This document shows positions 35,914-48,400 of a DNA stretch of 64,000 nt, piece after piece. Each line of letters starts with the position of its first letter. The first letter of the stretch is position 1. The DNA is from Phyllostachys edulis. Lineage: Eukaryota; Streptophyta; Magnoliopsida; Poales; Poaceae. Where the stretch lies: assembly GCA_036346405.1 (NCBI GenBank), contig CM070559.1:44820518-44884517 (forward strand), written 5' to 3'. The position numbers were made by a program, and so were the translations under genes. Below the pieces are notes generated by a model that was given only the letters and a program-made list of their open reading frames with translations, had not been told where the DNA came from and ran no database searches.

Positions 35914-37186
35914 GTTGTCCGACTAGGAGGTGAATCGGAGCCCACTTTTTTCTTACGTAATTATTATTTTTTTCACTTCAACAGCTATGTGAAGCTATGA
36001 AGATCAATGTCTAAATATCACAGCGAAAGAATTGAACTAAAAACAAGAAGCTCAACTCAATCCCCATCGGACGGTCGGTCCGTCATGTAATAGACGGCAT
36101 GACCTCTTCTCAATCTGACAGAAAAATCAGTACGATTTTGGATCCATAAAATGACCTAACTTTTGATCTACACATCTAAATCACTTGAGATTTTAGGCAC
36201 AACTCAACAAAAGGTCATAAACCTATCCCAATTGAAGATCTAGACAATCATAACAAAGATTCCAACACTTTCACTACTACAAAAATGCTAATACTGGACG
36301 CCTGATGACAGACGGTTCATCGAAACCGCTCAGATAATACAATCTCGAGCGGTTTTTGTTTACCGACCGCCTCGTGTTATTTTTTCGCACTAAAACCGCT
36401 CAGTGAAGAGGTCATATCACGAGACGGTTCATGTTTAAACCATCGTGAAGTATCACAGAGCGGTTACGTTAAAACCGCTCGTGATAATATCACGACGGTT
36501 TTTGCGTAACCGTCGTGATACTTCACGACGGTTTTAAACATGAACCGCTCTGTGATATTACTACATATCATGACGGTTTTATTGAAAACCGTCCGTGATA
36601 ATTAACTCACGACGCAGTGCGGTGTACATAGCTCCTCAACAGAGTCTTCTTGGTCTCCATCTCTAGCGCCACTGATAGAATCAAGGAGATCTCCAAGCCA
36701 GTGAGTCTATCGCCACTCGCGTCTTGCTTGAGTATCGCCACCTCACCGAGCCCGCGTGTGGTCCATTTCACTATTGTCGCCGAGGAGCTTGCTATCGTCA
36801 CCTCTGCTCACCGATCGACGACCGACCACCTTAGACCTTCCTCGACTTCATTGACACCTTCCTCGTGATCGAGGTGAGCTCACCGAGCATAAGCATCCTT
36901 TAATTTGAGTAGTTTGTGTGTTTACGCCGAAATCGCTAGTGAAGCCCATGGCGCCGCCATGGGACATCACCGTCGGTTCGCCTCAGGCGACCTTAGGGCC
37001 CTGAGCCACGACTATTAGTAATGCAATGTCACCCTAAGCCCAATTTGAGCTTAAAATCCTACTGTTTTTAATCATTTAGTTAATAAACTAACGAGTCTAT
37101 GACATGTGGGACCGCCATAGATTTTATAAATAAAATCATGAAATAAAAAATGAGTCACTGACAGGTAGGGCCCACATGTCCCACAG

Positions 37187-37498
37187 GTGAAGGTCGACAA
37201 GTACGGCGTCACTACCGTGGACCTCGAACATGTCGGATACAAAGACGAACCATTCGTACTAGCTAACCAAGTTGTTCAAGTCTTCTATGTAACCGACCCG
37301 GCAAATAAGAAGCGCCACGTAGTTCTTCATGGAAAAAGGAGGATTGTTGGAGTTGAGAATGTAGTGAACGAGGAAGAATATAATCAATTTGACGAGTTGC
37401 CTCCTTTCGAAAACGGCATAAGGGTCGAGGAAGAAGAACGTGACGAAACTAGCTACATACGCGTCGATCATCATCAAGGGTTAATTTTTAAATATTAA
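37187..37498 (+). pseudogene. C-terminal remnant of CACTA TNP2-type transposase (DUF4216-like)
   Basis: An uninterrupted 103 aa frame containing DLEHVGYKDEPFVLANQV, QVFYVTDPANKKRHVV and GKRRIVGVENVVNEEEYNQF, then an acidic tail. This is the conserved end of plant CACTA transposases. It begins right after an AG at CCACAG|GTGAAG and has no upstream transposase domain; the preceding 36610-37180 is GC-rich leader-like sequence and intron-like sequence. The catalytic part was therefore lost by internal deletion or recombination. Confidence 0.8.
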
Positions 37499-37509
37499 TT
37501 GAACAATTA

Positions 37510-37890
37510 ATGTGTGTATATGTACGTTCTGATGAATGGTTAATTTTAGTTCATTTGAGTTAATTGATTTGTACTATGAAATGGATGTGATTGTTTCTGA
37601 AATGAATGTGAATTGGATGTATATACATGTACTTGTCGTGTTTTCTGCTTGTTTCAGAGGGCATGGCTAGCATTTTCTGAGGCTAGCCAATAAACAGAAC
37701 TAGATTAACCAATACAAAATAATATCACTGACGGTTTGTAGATCAAACTGTCTGTGATTATATATCACAGACGGTTGTTGATTGGAACCGTCTGTGATGC
37801 ATCACATATCACAGACGGTTGTTGATTAGAACCGTCTGTGATATTATGTATCACAGACGGTTCTACTTTAGAACCGTCTGTGATGTCCAT
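37510..37890 (+). repeat. Internal copy of the CACTA 3' subterminal region
   Basis: It matches 41590-42020 at an offset of about 4.08 kb: TTTCTGAAATGAATG, GTTTCAGAGGGCAT(G/A)GCTAGC and GAGGCTAGC, then ATCACAGACGGTT/AACCGTCTGTGAT palindromes. It lies between the transposase remnant and the second gene, where a single element would not be expected to have a terminal array. Confidence 0.75.
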
Positions 37891-38726
37891 CCCTATTTAT
37901 ATTCGGACTCTAGGGTTTGCCCGCGCCCCCCACTCAAACAATTAAGTTTCTCAACTCCTCGCTCCCTCCTCCCTCGAGCCCGTTGCCGCCGTCCTCGACG
38001 CCACCTCCTCCTCGAGCCCGGCGCGACTCCTCCCCCGAGCCCATCGACGCCGTCCTCGACGCCGCCTCCTCCCCCGAGCCCGCCGCCTCCTCCCCTCCCT
38101 AGAGCCCGACGCGCCTCCCCTTCGACGCCACTCTGCTGCTTCAGTACTGCTCCCTGCTCGTCCTTCTCCTCGACGCCCAAAGGTAACCAATGCCAAGTTG
38201 CCGACCCCGACGCCCCTTTCCCTCACTCTTTCTATCAATAATCTGTCATGGTCCGCATTGACTCATGATACTTGTACTTGTTTTTAGGAATTTGTATTTG
38301 TTCTAGTCAGTTATTCATATGGTATTTGTTTTGATATCGCCATCGAATATATTGCAATGTGGTGTGGTGGGTTTGAGATGAATGCTCTGTGATGATAATA
38401 GTCTTGTACTGAAATTGTTTTGATAATCGGGTTTGAACTTGAGCTCTAATTGGAATGCTTACTCTGCATGTGATAGCAATATCAAAATGTTAAATCTTAG
38501 CTTTATGCTGATTTCATTTGTTCACATGATGTTTGTGTTGAGCATATTATTCCTTTTAAATGACTTGGAGGATTTACATGTCTATATCAATTATGTCATT
38601 GTATTGGTCTTAATTTCTTCCCTACATATCCCAATTGTTATTAATTGGTGTGTATACCCATACACATAGAAATCGAATCTTATGATAATATGTTCATGCG
38701 TGTCAGAACTTCTATTTCTTGTGAAG

Positions 38727-41570
38727 ATGTCTTCCACTCATTCTTCGTTATCGCCGCCTTATGTGTCGGATGATGCACCATCCTCTGGAATATCCAACCA
38801 TGGTAGAAGAAGAGGAATATCGAAAAGGCCCGCGGGCCGATATACCATCACAAAGGTCGATCAGTCTGGGACCCCTATCAATCCTCGCCGAGCAGCTGCC
38901 GTATTCCGGAGAATGGTCGGAATAGTTGCACGGCAACGGGTCAACGTCACCTACGATTCGTGGAAAGAGTTGACCAAAGTACAGAAAGATGAGCTACTAA
39001 CAGATATTTTTCGGTCGTTCGAGATCCCGGAACAACACCAGGACTCCATGCGACGACACGCGTTGCTACAGACGTGCAAAGCATGGAAGAACTTCAAGAG
39101 CACGCTTGTCAACAACTATGTGGAGAAGGATCTGACGCCCTTCCACAAGTATTCGTTCTTGGAAGAGTCCTGGGCCGAGTTTGTGGCGAAGAAGACGACA
39201 GATGAATTTAGGAGTGAAAGTGAGGCGCACACAGCCCTCCATGCAAAAAAAAAAACAAGCACCCCCACGGACTCGGCACCGCTGGGTATGCGGGTAAAAT
39301 CCCGATATGGAGGGATCAGGACCAGCAGACAAGCCGTTCGAATGTCTCTCTGCTATTTTCTGAGATCATTAATGTGCGCGCCCAACAGTGGTTATTTAGG
39401 AGGTTACGTACCCTGTCTACAGGGGAAGTCTCCTTTCCAAACCCCGCAGACTAGGAAGTGTCCCAGCACTTGGTAAGATATCGAACTACCTAGTTTGTAA
39501 TTACTCCATAATTTCATAGGAAGTGAAATGACATGTCGGGCTATTCCAGGTAACGCTGAGTGCACAATCTTCTCAAGGCTCATTCCAGGCAGACAGGAAG
39601 AGAGATATAATCTCCGCGGCCCTAGGAAACAATGAGCATCTGGGTCACACGAGAGACACTGGTGTTTATGTTACATGGGAAGAATGGTTCCAAGCGGACT
39701 CCGGATCGTACCGGAGTAGGAAGAGAACCAAAGCCGAGCGCGATGCAAAGCTACGAGATGAGATTCGTGAATCCCTCAGAGATGAGATCACCCGTGAGAT
39801 CGATGATCGCGTCAGAGTTGCGTCACAATGGCAGATGGAGAGCTTTGAGGAAAGGCTTAAGGAATTGCAACTCCAAAATCAGTTGCAAGCCCATGCCCCT
39901 ACTGTGCTAGCCAGCCCCCCCCCCAACTTCCGAGTAGCTGCGCGTCTAACCCTACTCCAATAGGCAACGACAGATTTCCTATCGATGATATCCAGGTAAT
40001 AATTATTATCTCTGGAATGCTCGATCCATTGATAGGCCTGTTGGAGTAGCTAATTTTGTATCGTTATGTAGGCGGCTATGAAGTGCAAGCTCCAAGTGAG
40101 ATATGCCTCTGTTGCCCTAGATGCTGCTTGGGGCCAGGTGTATCTTTCCAATGTCGGGGCTTTGGTGCACGGTGAAAATCTAGCGCCAGGTTTCGCAAAA
40201 GTGAATGTGGACGGTGTTTGTGCCAATTTCGAGGCCGTCCCGCTGCATATTCCCCCCCAAACGACGAGGTCATGACTCTAGAGCAAGCCGTTAGAACATT
40301 CATCCAGTGGCCCAAGGGGGACATCTGCTTGGAGCTACCTGCTCCGGTGTCAACTTCACGGGAATGTCCTACAATGGTACCAAGTCCATGGAGCCGATCG
40401 CGACCGGCTACTGCAGACCGACGCGGCAAGGGCCCGGTGCATCAGATGCATCTACACCTCGTGCTCAGTCGACCTCTACAAAGCGAGGCAGCAAGGGCAA
40501 ATCGAAGACAATCGACTCCTGTTCTGATATCCCCTTCTTGCCGTTGGCCCGGAAATTCATGCCAGACGAGCCGTTGGTCGAGAGGTTAGACAGCCCTACC
40601 CTAGGACCGGCTTGCACGGCATTGCATACATGGTACATGGAACAGTCCAACAACCCGGATGAACAACGATGCTCGGGTATCACCGTCAAGTTCAAGTTGG
40701 ATCATTTTAACCACGAGCTTCAAGACTGTGTCTTCACGGTGACCTTCGAGGACTTGTTCTGTCTCTTCAACCTCGACGAGCTCGACGTCTCACTCATGTG
40801 ATGCTACACACTGTAAGTGTGTACAATCACGGTCAATGTTCGTGTAATACCATTAAATGTTATATATAACTCATTGCTTTTGTATATAGATACATGATGT
40901 CTGAAGCCGAAAGAAGGAATTCACTGGTAGGTTTCCTTGACCCATACGTTGTCTTCGAGCAAACCATTCAGACGAATGCAATGTTCGTCGAGGATTACGT
41001 TATAGATTTTTTGCTGGCTCGTCGCAACAAGGAATACATACTTTTGCCCTACAACTAGGGGTAAGTGTTGCACTACTGGCTATACTTGTTGATTTGTACT
41101 TTATAAGCAACATGAACTTAGGTTTAATGACCATGCTGACATATCTGTGTAGCTTCCACTGGATTCTCATTGTAATTATACCAAAACGGAAATGGGTAAT
41201 ATACCTAGATACCCTAAAGAAGACCACTCACAACTTCACAGTTATCCGGAATTTAATCAACAAGTAAATACATTTCCTCCATAGAAACTCTATTGTAGTC
41301 TTTCCTTCCTTTGCAATGGCTAAAGCTAACTTCTTGGAGTCGCATAGGGCGTTCGACATGTTATATGCTAAAGGAGGGAAATGCAGGAGGAGGTCGCTGT
41401 AACAAGATCTAACTTTTCCGGTACTCGCTGCAACACGATCTTCCTATCGACAGGTTGCGACCATCGCCGAAACCGCATTGGAACAGAGCGAGCTCATAAA
41501 AGTTCGATCACACCTTGCGTCATTCCTGAACAGTCAGGTCATAAATCCAGATGGGAGTTTCCATAGTGTA
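38727..41570 (+). pseudogene. Second CACTA gene: Transposase_24-like N-terminus with ULP1-type C-terminus, disrupted
   Basis: From ATG 38727 the frame encodes a polar N-terminus, then FRRMVGIVARQRVNVTYDSW and HKYSFLEESWAEFVAKKT, typical of the Ptta/En/Spm (Transposase_24) family. At an A run (39245-39255) the frame shifts: the family-like HPHGLGTAGYAGKIPIW follows in another frame until a stop near 39450. Later blocks are a coiled coil (DEIRESLRDEITREIDD, about 39757-39810), a domain at 40078-40275, and 40307-40801 ending LDELDVSLM. The last block, 40895-41570, contains FHWILIVIIPKR and YLDTL, the His and Asp regions of a ULP1 cysteine protease. The expected Cys segment is not recognisable. 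Exon limits are uncertain. Confidence 0.7.
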
Positions 41571-43545
41571 GATTGAACTTGATTGGGATAGATTGAACTT
41601 AATGGTACATGTGTGTAAATGTACATTAATGGTTAATTTTAGTTAATTGATTTGTGAATTGGATGTGATTGTTTCTGAAATGAATGCAAATTTGATGTGC
41701 TTCTGAAATGAATGCAAATTGGATGTGCTTGTTTCAGAGGGCATAGCTAGCATTTCCTGAGGCTAGCTAATAAACAGAAATAAATTTAGCAATGCAAAAG
41801 AATATCACAGACGGTTTGTAGATAAAACCGTCTGTGATAGTCGAAATCACAGACAGTTTGTAAATGAAACCGTCTATGATAGTCGACTATCACAGACGGT
41901 TTTGAGTAAATAACCGTCTGTGATATTATGTATTACAGATGGTTCGAAAACCGTCTGTGATGACCTCATGTCATTACTGACCTATAAACTCAGACGGCTC
42001 ACGAAACCGTCTGTGATAGTGTTTTTGAACCGTCTATTAAGGCATTTTCTGTAGTAGTGTTTCTTGTTTGAGTGCAAAAGGGATCGGGTGAAAACCAAAA
42101 CTTGATACAAAAACTTGTTCGTGGATTAAAGATGTTCAAGATGATATTAGATCAACTTTCACAAATCCTAACAAACTAGATCACAGCAAAATACCAAGAC
42201 AAAACCCCAAGAACAGAAGAACCTAAAATATCAAGAAAGAGAGCAAGAACAAGAGACAAATCATCTTTACACGAATTTGATTGGATCGATATTGAGGAAT
42301 TGAGAGTTTACAACCACTCCACCATAGATGACAAAAGCTCACCATGAAGCACTTAATTCCACATGTTTTTTCTCAATACATCTCTCAAATCCTAGCCTCC
42401 TCTCTTCTCTCCACTTCCCCAAATATCAAATTAGAGTTCCTAGGCTTGGTTGTTGCAATCCTGCACCAACCCTTATATAATGGAAGCTATGACTAGAGAG
42501 AAACCCTAACGTGTACCCGTTAAGCCAATACACAAATGAGTCTCTCACTCACACACACTTCTCAAAGCATATGACGACCCAATGCCCCGAATCCTTCTCT
42601 TCGTGATCTTGTTCTCCTCATGACTTAAACCGCTTCTCCTTTACGTATGCGCCGCGGTTTCTCCAAGGTCACCAATCCGGTATTTTGGCGAAGATACCAA
42701 AATACCCCTTCTCGATCATTTCATCCTTGATCGAGCCCAATTTTGTGAAGCAATCCCATCTTTTGCCACGCGTAGGTTCACCAATAACTTTCCTTGTACC
42801 GACAAGTCTCTCTCATCTGGCTCCCACCGGTCTGCCTCAACATTTGCATCGGCTCAAGCCACTAGATCCAACCCGTTGCACCAAACTTTCCGTTCTTGTC
42901 CATCTTGCGTCTTGCTTGAGTCCAACCACTTCACCCGTCATCCTTGATCGTTTTGGACCTTGATTTCACCAAACCAAGACCCGATCATCCTCGTCGTTGA
43001 CCGTAGTTGACTCTAAGCATTTCTGCACAACAATAGACCAAAAAATCGATTACGAGCACAAGTTCTTCGCAACTTAACCTAAGTTAGCCACAACACACAT
43101 CATGCAACACATATGCAACAAATCCATGTGTTAAGGTCAATTCTCAAAATTCAGCACACCACTCTGTGTACTAAATCGCCACTGTCGGTCAGACCGCCAC
43201 CACCAGGCCGGTCTGACCATCGGCATCAGGCCGGTCTAACTGCCAAACCACTTGCTGGTCTGACCGCGCCCACCGGTAACAGGGCACCGGCCTAACTGCC
43301 ATGGAGTGCTCGGTCACTGTCAGGTCTCTTTCCAAAACCAGAAAACACCCCTCTCTGGACTTTTCAGTTAATCTCTATCTAGTTTTGCGTCCAATTTCTA
43401 TTTTCAATGACACCTAGTGCAAACACATCCCTAAATACTCCCACACAACTGTTTGGTGTCCATGTACTCCAAGCCTGCACCGCCGCCACCAAGCTGGTCA
43501 TTCCGCCCGACCATGGCCGGTAAGACCGTCTGTCTCTTGACAACA

Positions 43546-44640
43546 GTCCAACTTTTGCGAGCTAACTCTTCGACAACGATGGCAATTTTTCATCATTTGA
43601 TCTAGGACCAAATGACATGGTCTCTATATATTCACATGCTGTCAAAGAGTTCCAAATGTTTACATTTGGCAGTGAAATTTTTAGAGTTATCGCGCATGTT
43701 TGCAACTGGAATCTTTGCGTGCATTCATATGCCCCCAAGCGAAATATTCATGTCTACATTGATGCTGAAATGTTTGTAGTGCGGATATAAATCTTCTGCA
43801 GGGGGGGTGGCCTCATGAGGGCCCCCCGCATCCGCTGTTCATCTCGAAGAGAGAGAGAGAGGGAGGTGAAGGGATCCGATGTTGAGGGGGAGGGGTCTCT
43901 CCGTGAGGCCCTCCCCCAGAGAATGTGCTTCCTCGTAGTGCCCATATTTGCAAGAGCATCATGTTTATTTATGCCTTTTTTCAATCATAACTTGTTATTT
44001 CACATTTGGATAAACAAAACCTTAAAGTTTATGTATTTGGCATTGGAATTTATACGTTGGAAAAGCTTAGGTTTGTTTTGCAGCATATGTCACTGAACTT
44101 TTGCTCAAGATTCTTTGGAATCCTATCCTATAAGCATCTCAATGAATAGGATATGTGGTTCAGATCTTGATGCTGCATTCCTATACCAAAATTGTTTGAT
44201 ACAATTAACATGGTAAAATAGCTCCTGCGCTACTGAATTACTGAAGAAAAGCAGCAGCAGGTAGCTAAGTTAACATCAACAAAGTATACAATCCATTAGC
44301 AATCGCAAAGCTTATAATCCATTACATGCAAGTTGAGTTCATGACACCAATAAGCAAAAGGCAACCATTATTATTTTTTCTTCATAGTTGCACAGCATTG
44401 TGGCAAATCCGCTTATACACGACTCCTCGTTCTCATTGGTTTATGATCCTTTCTTGCTCTCAAACTGTTCCTACTGTTCTATTGATTGCAAGCTTGCAAC
44501 TTACAAATAGTACATCTGATCCATGTTAATTTATCCGCAGAAGATAAGCACCAAAATAGTTTTTTTAAAAAACTCTTCCAAATACGGAAATTGATCGCAG
44601 GGTGCATGCATGCATGCATGCCTTCATTTCCATTAATTAT
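43546..44640. other. Intergenic, downstream of the bZIP gene; no gene seen
   Basis: A/T-rich with a short GA repeat at about 43851-43862 and a GC-rich patch (43800-43925) reminiscent of decayed retroelement sequence. GCATGCATGCATGCATGC occurs at about 44604-44621. Confidence 0.35.
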
Positions 44641-44721
44641 CCTTGTTTAGTTATACATGTTCTTATTGATGTACTAATTGTTATCCTCTCAAGTAAAAAT
44701 TTGATTGGGTAATATGAATAT

Positions 44722-45387
44722 TCATTCAGTAGCAGCAGCAGTAGTGCTGTTCTTGCATGGCTCCGAGGAGCAGCTACTGTGATTTCTCGAGGCCGAGGAG
44801 GATGCGTTCTTCTCCGGCGCCGTCTGCAGCAACTGCTCAAGCTTCTTGGTCAGCTCAGCCTTCTCGTCCCTGAGCCGCGTGTTCTCGCGGTGGGCATCGC
44901 TGCACCCCCTCAATGCGCGGTTGAGCTCGTCGAGGAGGCGGCGGTTGGCGCCGCGGAGGTGCGCGGCCTGCGTCCACAGCTCGCTGAGCTGCCGCTGCTT
45001 GCGCATGCGCGACCTCCGCGCCGACTCCCGGTTCGAGACCATCCGCCGCCGCCGTCGCTCCTCCTCCGCCGCCGCAGCAACGCCCGGTTGGTAGTAGCCG
45101 CCCCCGGCGTCGGAGCCCGAGCTGGGCGAGCCATTGCCACCGGCAAGGTGGGCCGCTTCTTCTAGGATCGGCTCAAACTCAAAGGCATCGGCCGCGTCAT
45201 CACCGCCGCCGGCGAGTAGAGCAGCGACAGCAGCTTCTTGGAACGTCGGCGACGGCTCAAAAGAGGGCGGGAAGTAGGTCTGAGGGGGCAAGGCCATGTT
45301 CATGTGGTGGTGAGTGGTGAAGAAGGAAGGGTTTGGAGGTGAGAGGAAGCCAAGGCTGGCCACTTCGCCTTGGTGATGGTGGTACAT
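44722..45387 (-). CDS. bZIP transcription factor (group S-like)
   Basis: 221 aa, single exon. The basic region (about 111-132) has the invariant N-x7-R (N119, R127), and R-x9-L places the first zipper leucine at L137. Heptads continue L144, L151, A158, A165, L172, L179 and L186. The N-terminus is rich in His/Pro/aromatic residues and the C-terminus in Ser/Ala. A long zipper (here with two Ala positions), a short intronless ORF and flanking disordered tails fit the plant group S bZIPs, which bind ACGT-core DNA as dimers in the nucleus; bZIP43-like proteins are the closest I can suggest. The ATG at 45387 is the first in frame after the TATA box at 45489-45496. The specific rice locus is not identified. 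Confidence 0.9.
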   Translation of the reverse strand: MYHHHQGEVASLGFLSPPNPSFFTTHHHMNMALPPQTYFPPSFEPSPTFQEAAVAALLAGGGDDAADAFEFEPILEEAAHLAGGNGSPSSGSDAGGGYYQPGVAAAAEEERRRRRMVSNRESARRSRMRKQRQLSELWTQAAHLRGANRRLLDELNRALRGCSDAHRENTRLRDEKAELTKKLEQLLQTAPEKNASSSASRNHSSCSSEPCKNSTTAAATE

Positions 45388-45448
45388 CTTGCTCCTGTCT
45401 CTTCTTTGCTAATGCTTGTGGTTTGGCTAAGTGATTGATCTTGTTTGG

Positions 45449-45472
45449 CTATGGGTGACGAGGAGAAGCCAT
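45449..45472 (-). promoter_or_regulatory. Seven-codon upstream ORF of the bZIP gene
   Basis: ATG at 45472, reading MASPRHP then TAG at 45449, between the TATA box and the main ATG. Group S1 bZIPs carry a much longer sucrose-control uORF; this one is far too short to be that. Confidence 0.4.
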
Positions 45473-45488
45473 GGTTTGGTGAGGGCGT

Positions 45489-45496
45489 TTTTATAG
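45489..45496 (-). promoter_or_regulatory. TATA box of the bZIP gene
   Basis: CTATAAAA on the minus strand, about 100 bases before the main start codon, with CT/GA-rich sequence just upstream (45540-45555). Confidence 0.6.
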
Positions 45497-48400
45497 TGTG
45501 GCACATTACCCTTTGATCACGTAAGAGAGAGAAACAATATCTTCTCTCTCTCACACTGTCACGCACATATTGGAGAGAATACTTTAGCTCGGTCCACCAT
45601 GCATATTGAGCTTTTTTTTCTTCTAATTTTGAGAATCCTGTTGAGCTACAGTTTGGTAGCTGGCAAAAATGGTCATGGTTAGTGAGCTTCTAAGGATTAA
45701 CATGTCCAAATATGTATGTGTTTTGTAGATCCTTCTCCTAGCCTCGATGTACTGATCCTCTCCGTGCCCTCGCCCGAGTCTCATCGTCGCCGGAGAACGC
45801 CACCTGCAAGCTCCTCTACCACGCGCGCCATGACGGCCACCACTGCCATCACTCCTTGCACCATCTTCCACTGTGCCAAGACTACCGCCAGCTTCGTCGT
45901 GCCTACATTTTGCTCATGCGCCTGTCTTTCTAGTTGTCCTTGCGGGCGTCATTGCACGAAGTTTGAGAGTGTGGTCGCGGTGATGTAGAGGGAACGGTGG
46001 TAGTTGGTGTCGGCATGGACAAAGGCGAGCAGACCTTATGCCACCACGGTGTCCTTCATGTGGATGGATGGAGAAGAATGGAAGAGGGGAGGGAGCCGTT
46101 CGCCGCTACTAATTGCTACCGCCGTCAAGCCGCTCCTCGTCGGGCGTCGTCGCCGGAGGGCGCTGCCAGTGAAAACGATTTCTACGAAATCTCGGTGGTT
46201 ACTAGCAATTTTCGGTCTTACCGGTGTGACCTGGTAAGAAACAGTACCAGGCAAAAAAAATTCGACCCATTTTGAAATCGGAGCCCGGCCCATCCGAGCG
46301 CATCATTTAGGCCCCTATCCCCTTCTCTCGCTCTGCCCTAGCTCCCAATCGATTGCACCCGGAGGCGATTTCGGCGGTGCATCCGAGATTCCGAGCTAAG
46401 GCGAGGACGCGAGGACGAAGTCGTGAGGTCCCTCTGCGGCGCCACCGACTCTCCTCACTTGTGTGTTTCCCCTGGCCATGAGGTCCCTCTAAGACGCCTG
46501 CTCTCCCTCGACGGCGGCTTCTCTCCCTCGGTAGTGACGGCTTCGGCAGCGGCTCAGTCGGCGGCGCCTCCACTCCGTGAGGTGAGCTCCCGAGTCGCGA
46601 GTTATGCCTCCTCCTCTCCCAATCTCTCATTTTCTTCCTCCGTCATTAGGCCGCTCCTTGTCGGGCGCCGTTGCCGAAGGGCGCGCTGCTACCGCTGCAC
46701 CGTCCTGGCCTAGCGTTGCCGCTGCCGGTGCTGCTCGGCCGCTATACAACATACTCAACTGGAGTGGACCTAAATAGTCCGGTTGAGCTAACAACCAACT
46801 GGTTCGATCGAAAGGCAATTTGGATATTTCATAGGCCCATCCAGAAATGATATAATAATAGCCTCAGTATCTCACAGCAAAGTGACATGTTGTAATGTCT
46901 TTTGACAAAGATGCAAAATTTAGAAGTCCTACATCCAACGACACAAAATTTCGGTCTTATGTAGCCAATTTTTCCTTAGAAAAAGAGCTAGATCGCTGTA
47001 TATCTTAGCATATCAAGAGAATATTTGCATGTTTTTTTTTTTGGTTTGCGTGACTTGACTTGAGTAGTCTCATCGCAGGTGAATTTAATTCTCGATATTT
47101 CTCCATGCCAAACCCTGGCTTTTACATATTCTCCTAGAGATACCTTGCCTTCGGTTACCACCTTTTAATTTGTACATTATTGAATGGGCGAAGCAAAAGC
47201 CTTTCAGCTAGAGTAAATTCACAAGGGACACAGCCACTTGCTGGCTTGCGGATAGGCACTGGGGGATTAAACAAAGCATAATTAGTGGAGCACCCAGAGA
47301 GCAAACGGCGTCGGATTGTGCCTTTGCACACACCAACATTCTTGCACTTTCACTTAGCCTAGTGTTTCCTACGAAATTCCTGTGAGAATCATGTGTTTCA
47401 AATATGATCATGAACTACCATACTTCTTAGCACAATTGCAATATATGTATGGTGGGAGTGCAAAGTTACAGATGTCTGATCAAACGTGAGGACAAATCAT
47501 ATTCGATCATTTGATACATGGTACACTGGTGTCAAATGATAAAATGGCTTTGTTCTAAAAAAAACTCATAGAATGAACTTCGCCGCTCCATATGCAAATC
47601 ACCACGTCGACGTTGAATTCTCATAGCCAGAGTCGTAAGGGGAACGACCATTGTCCACAAATTAAAGTCGCTAATAATGTTGCATTGTTATTGTTTATTT
47701 TTTTGACGTAATGTTGCATTATTTGTGGCCGCGGCTAGCTGCCAATTGGATTTGGATGGGAAGGTGGCGTCATCCAGGTGGTCACTTTGTGCAAAGGCAG
47801 CAGGGCATGAAGCTTTTCGATGATTGAAGTGATTGTCCACTGCAGGGGGGCCACTGCCCAGCAGCATATATTGTGTAGGCCTCACTAGAAGTGGATAATT
47901 AGGAAATATACAACATAGTTCTGCGGATAATTAGGAAATATTTGCTATTCTATGAAAAAAATTATTTCGAAATGAAGATTATATAAAATCGAATGTAACT
48001 GCGGTGTAACTCTACTAGCAATATACTGCTGATACTATACATACTGAATTGGTCGAGGAAAACGAGAAATGGAAACATCAAAGTATGTTGACTTACAAAG
48101 TCAGCAAGAATGTTCTAGATGTTATAATAGTAGATTTTTTTAGAACTGAGGTGCTGCAAGTTGGGTGAAAGTAAACGTGCCACTAAGTAGATGCTTAATT
48201 CTTCTTGTCAAGTTCCTGGGATACGGCCACTACTTTATGCCATTTGATGAAGTACTGAATAGTGATGGGATGGTTGCGCTGGCACATAAATTTTCTGGTC
48301 CTGTTGTAGGTCGTTAGATCCAGAACTGCCTATAAAATGATGATAAAGAAGAGTGAATTATGCAGTAGACTGGAGTGTGCATGATTTATATCCATGCAAA

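Larger units (their letters stand above)
36272..42059 (+). mobile_element. CACTA (En/Spm) transposon
   Basis: 5788 bp with ends CACTACTACAAAAATGC and, inverted from the right, CACTACTACAGAAAATGCC, flanked by the 3 bp target duplication TTT (36269-36271 and 42060-42062). The left subterminal array uses GAGCGGTT and CACGACGGTT units (36300-36600); the right array uses ATCACAGACGGTT units (41800-42020). A second array of the right type lies internally at 37725-37890. Coding remnants on + are the transposase C-terminus (37187-37498) and a second gene (38727-41570). Most of the TNP2-type transposase is missing, so it is non-autonomous. Confidence 0.92.
35914..43545 (-). mobile_element. Solo LTR-like element, copy 2, split by a CACTA element
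   Basis: Inverse of the 29486-31450 family. Its two halves are 35914-36271 and 42060-43545, about 1.84 kb without the insertion, close to the 1.97 kb of copy 1. The inverse strand shares GTTGCGAAGAACTTGT, TTGTTGTGCAGAA, GGACTCAAGCA and ACGGGTTG blocks in the same order. The ends TTGTCCGAC (left) and GACAACA (right) are the counterparts of the CCAACA/TGTTG termini. The 5' segments of the two copies (GTCTGACCG-rich) have diverged more than the rest. Confidence 0.6.

Noticed and set aside
37819..38241. Pro/Ser-rich 140-residue frame in the CACTA element
   Set aside because: It is GC-rich leader sequence of the second CACTA gene; the composition, not coding constraint, keeps it open.
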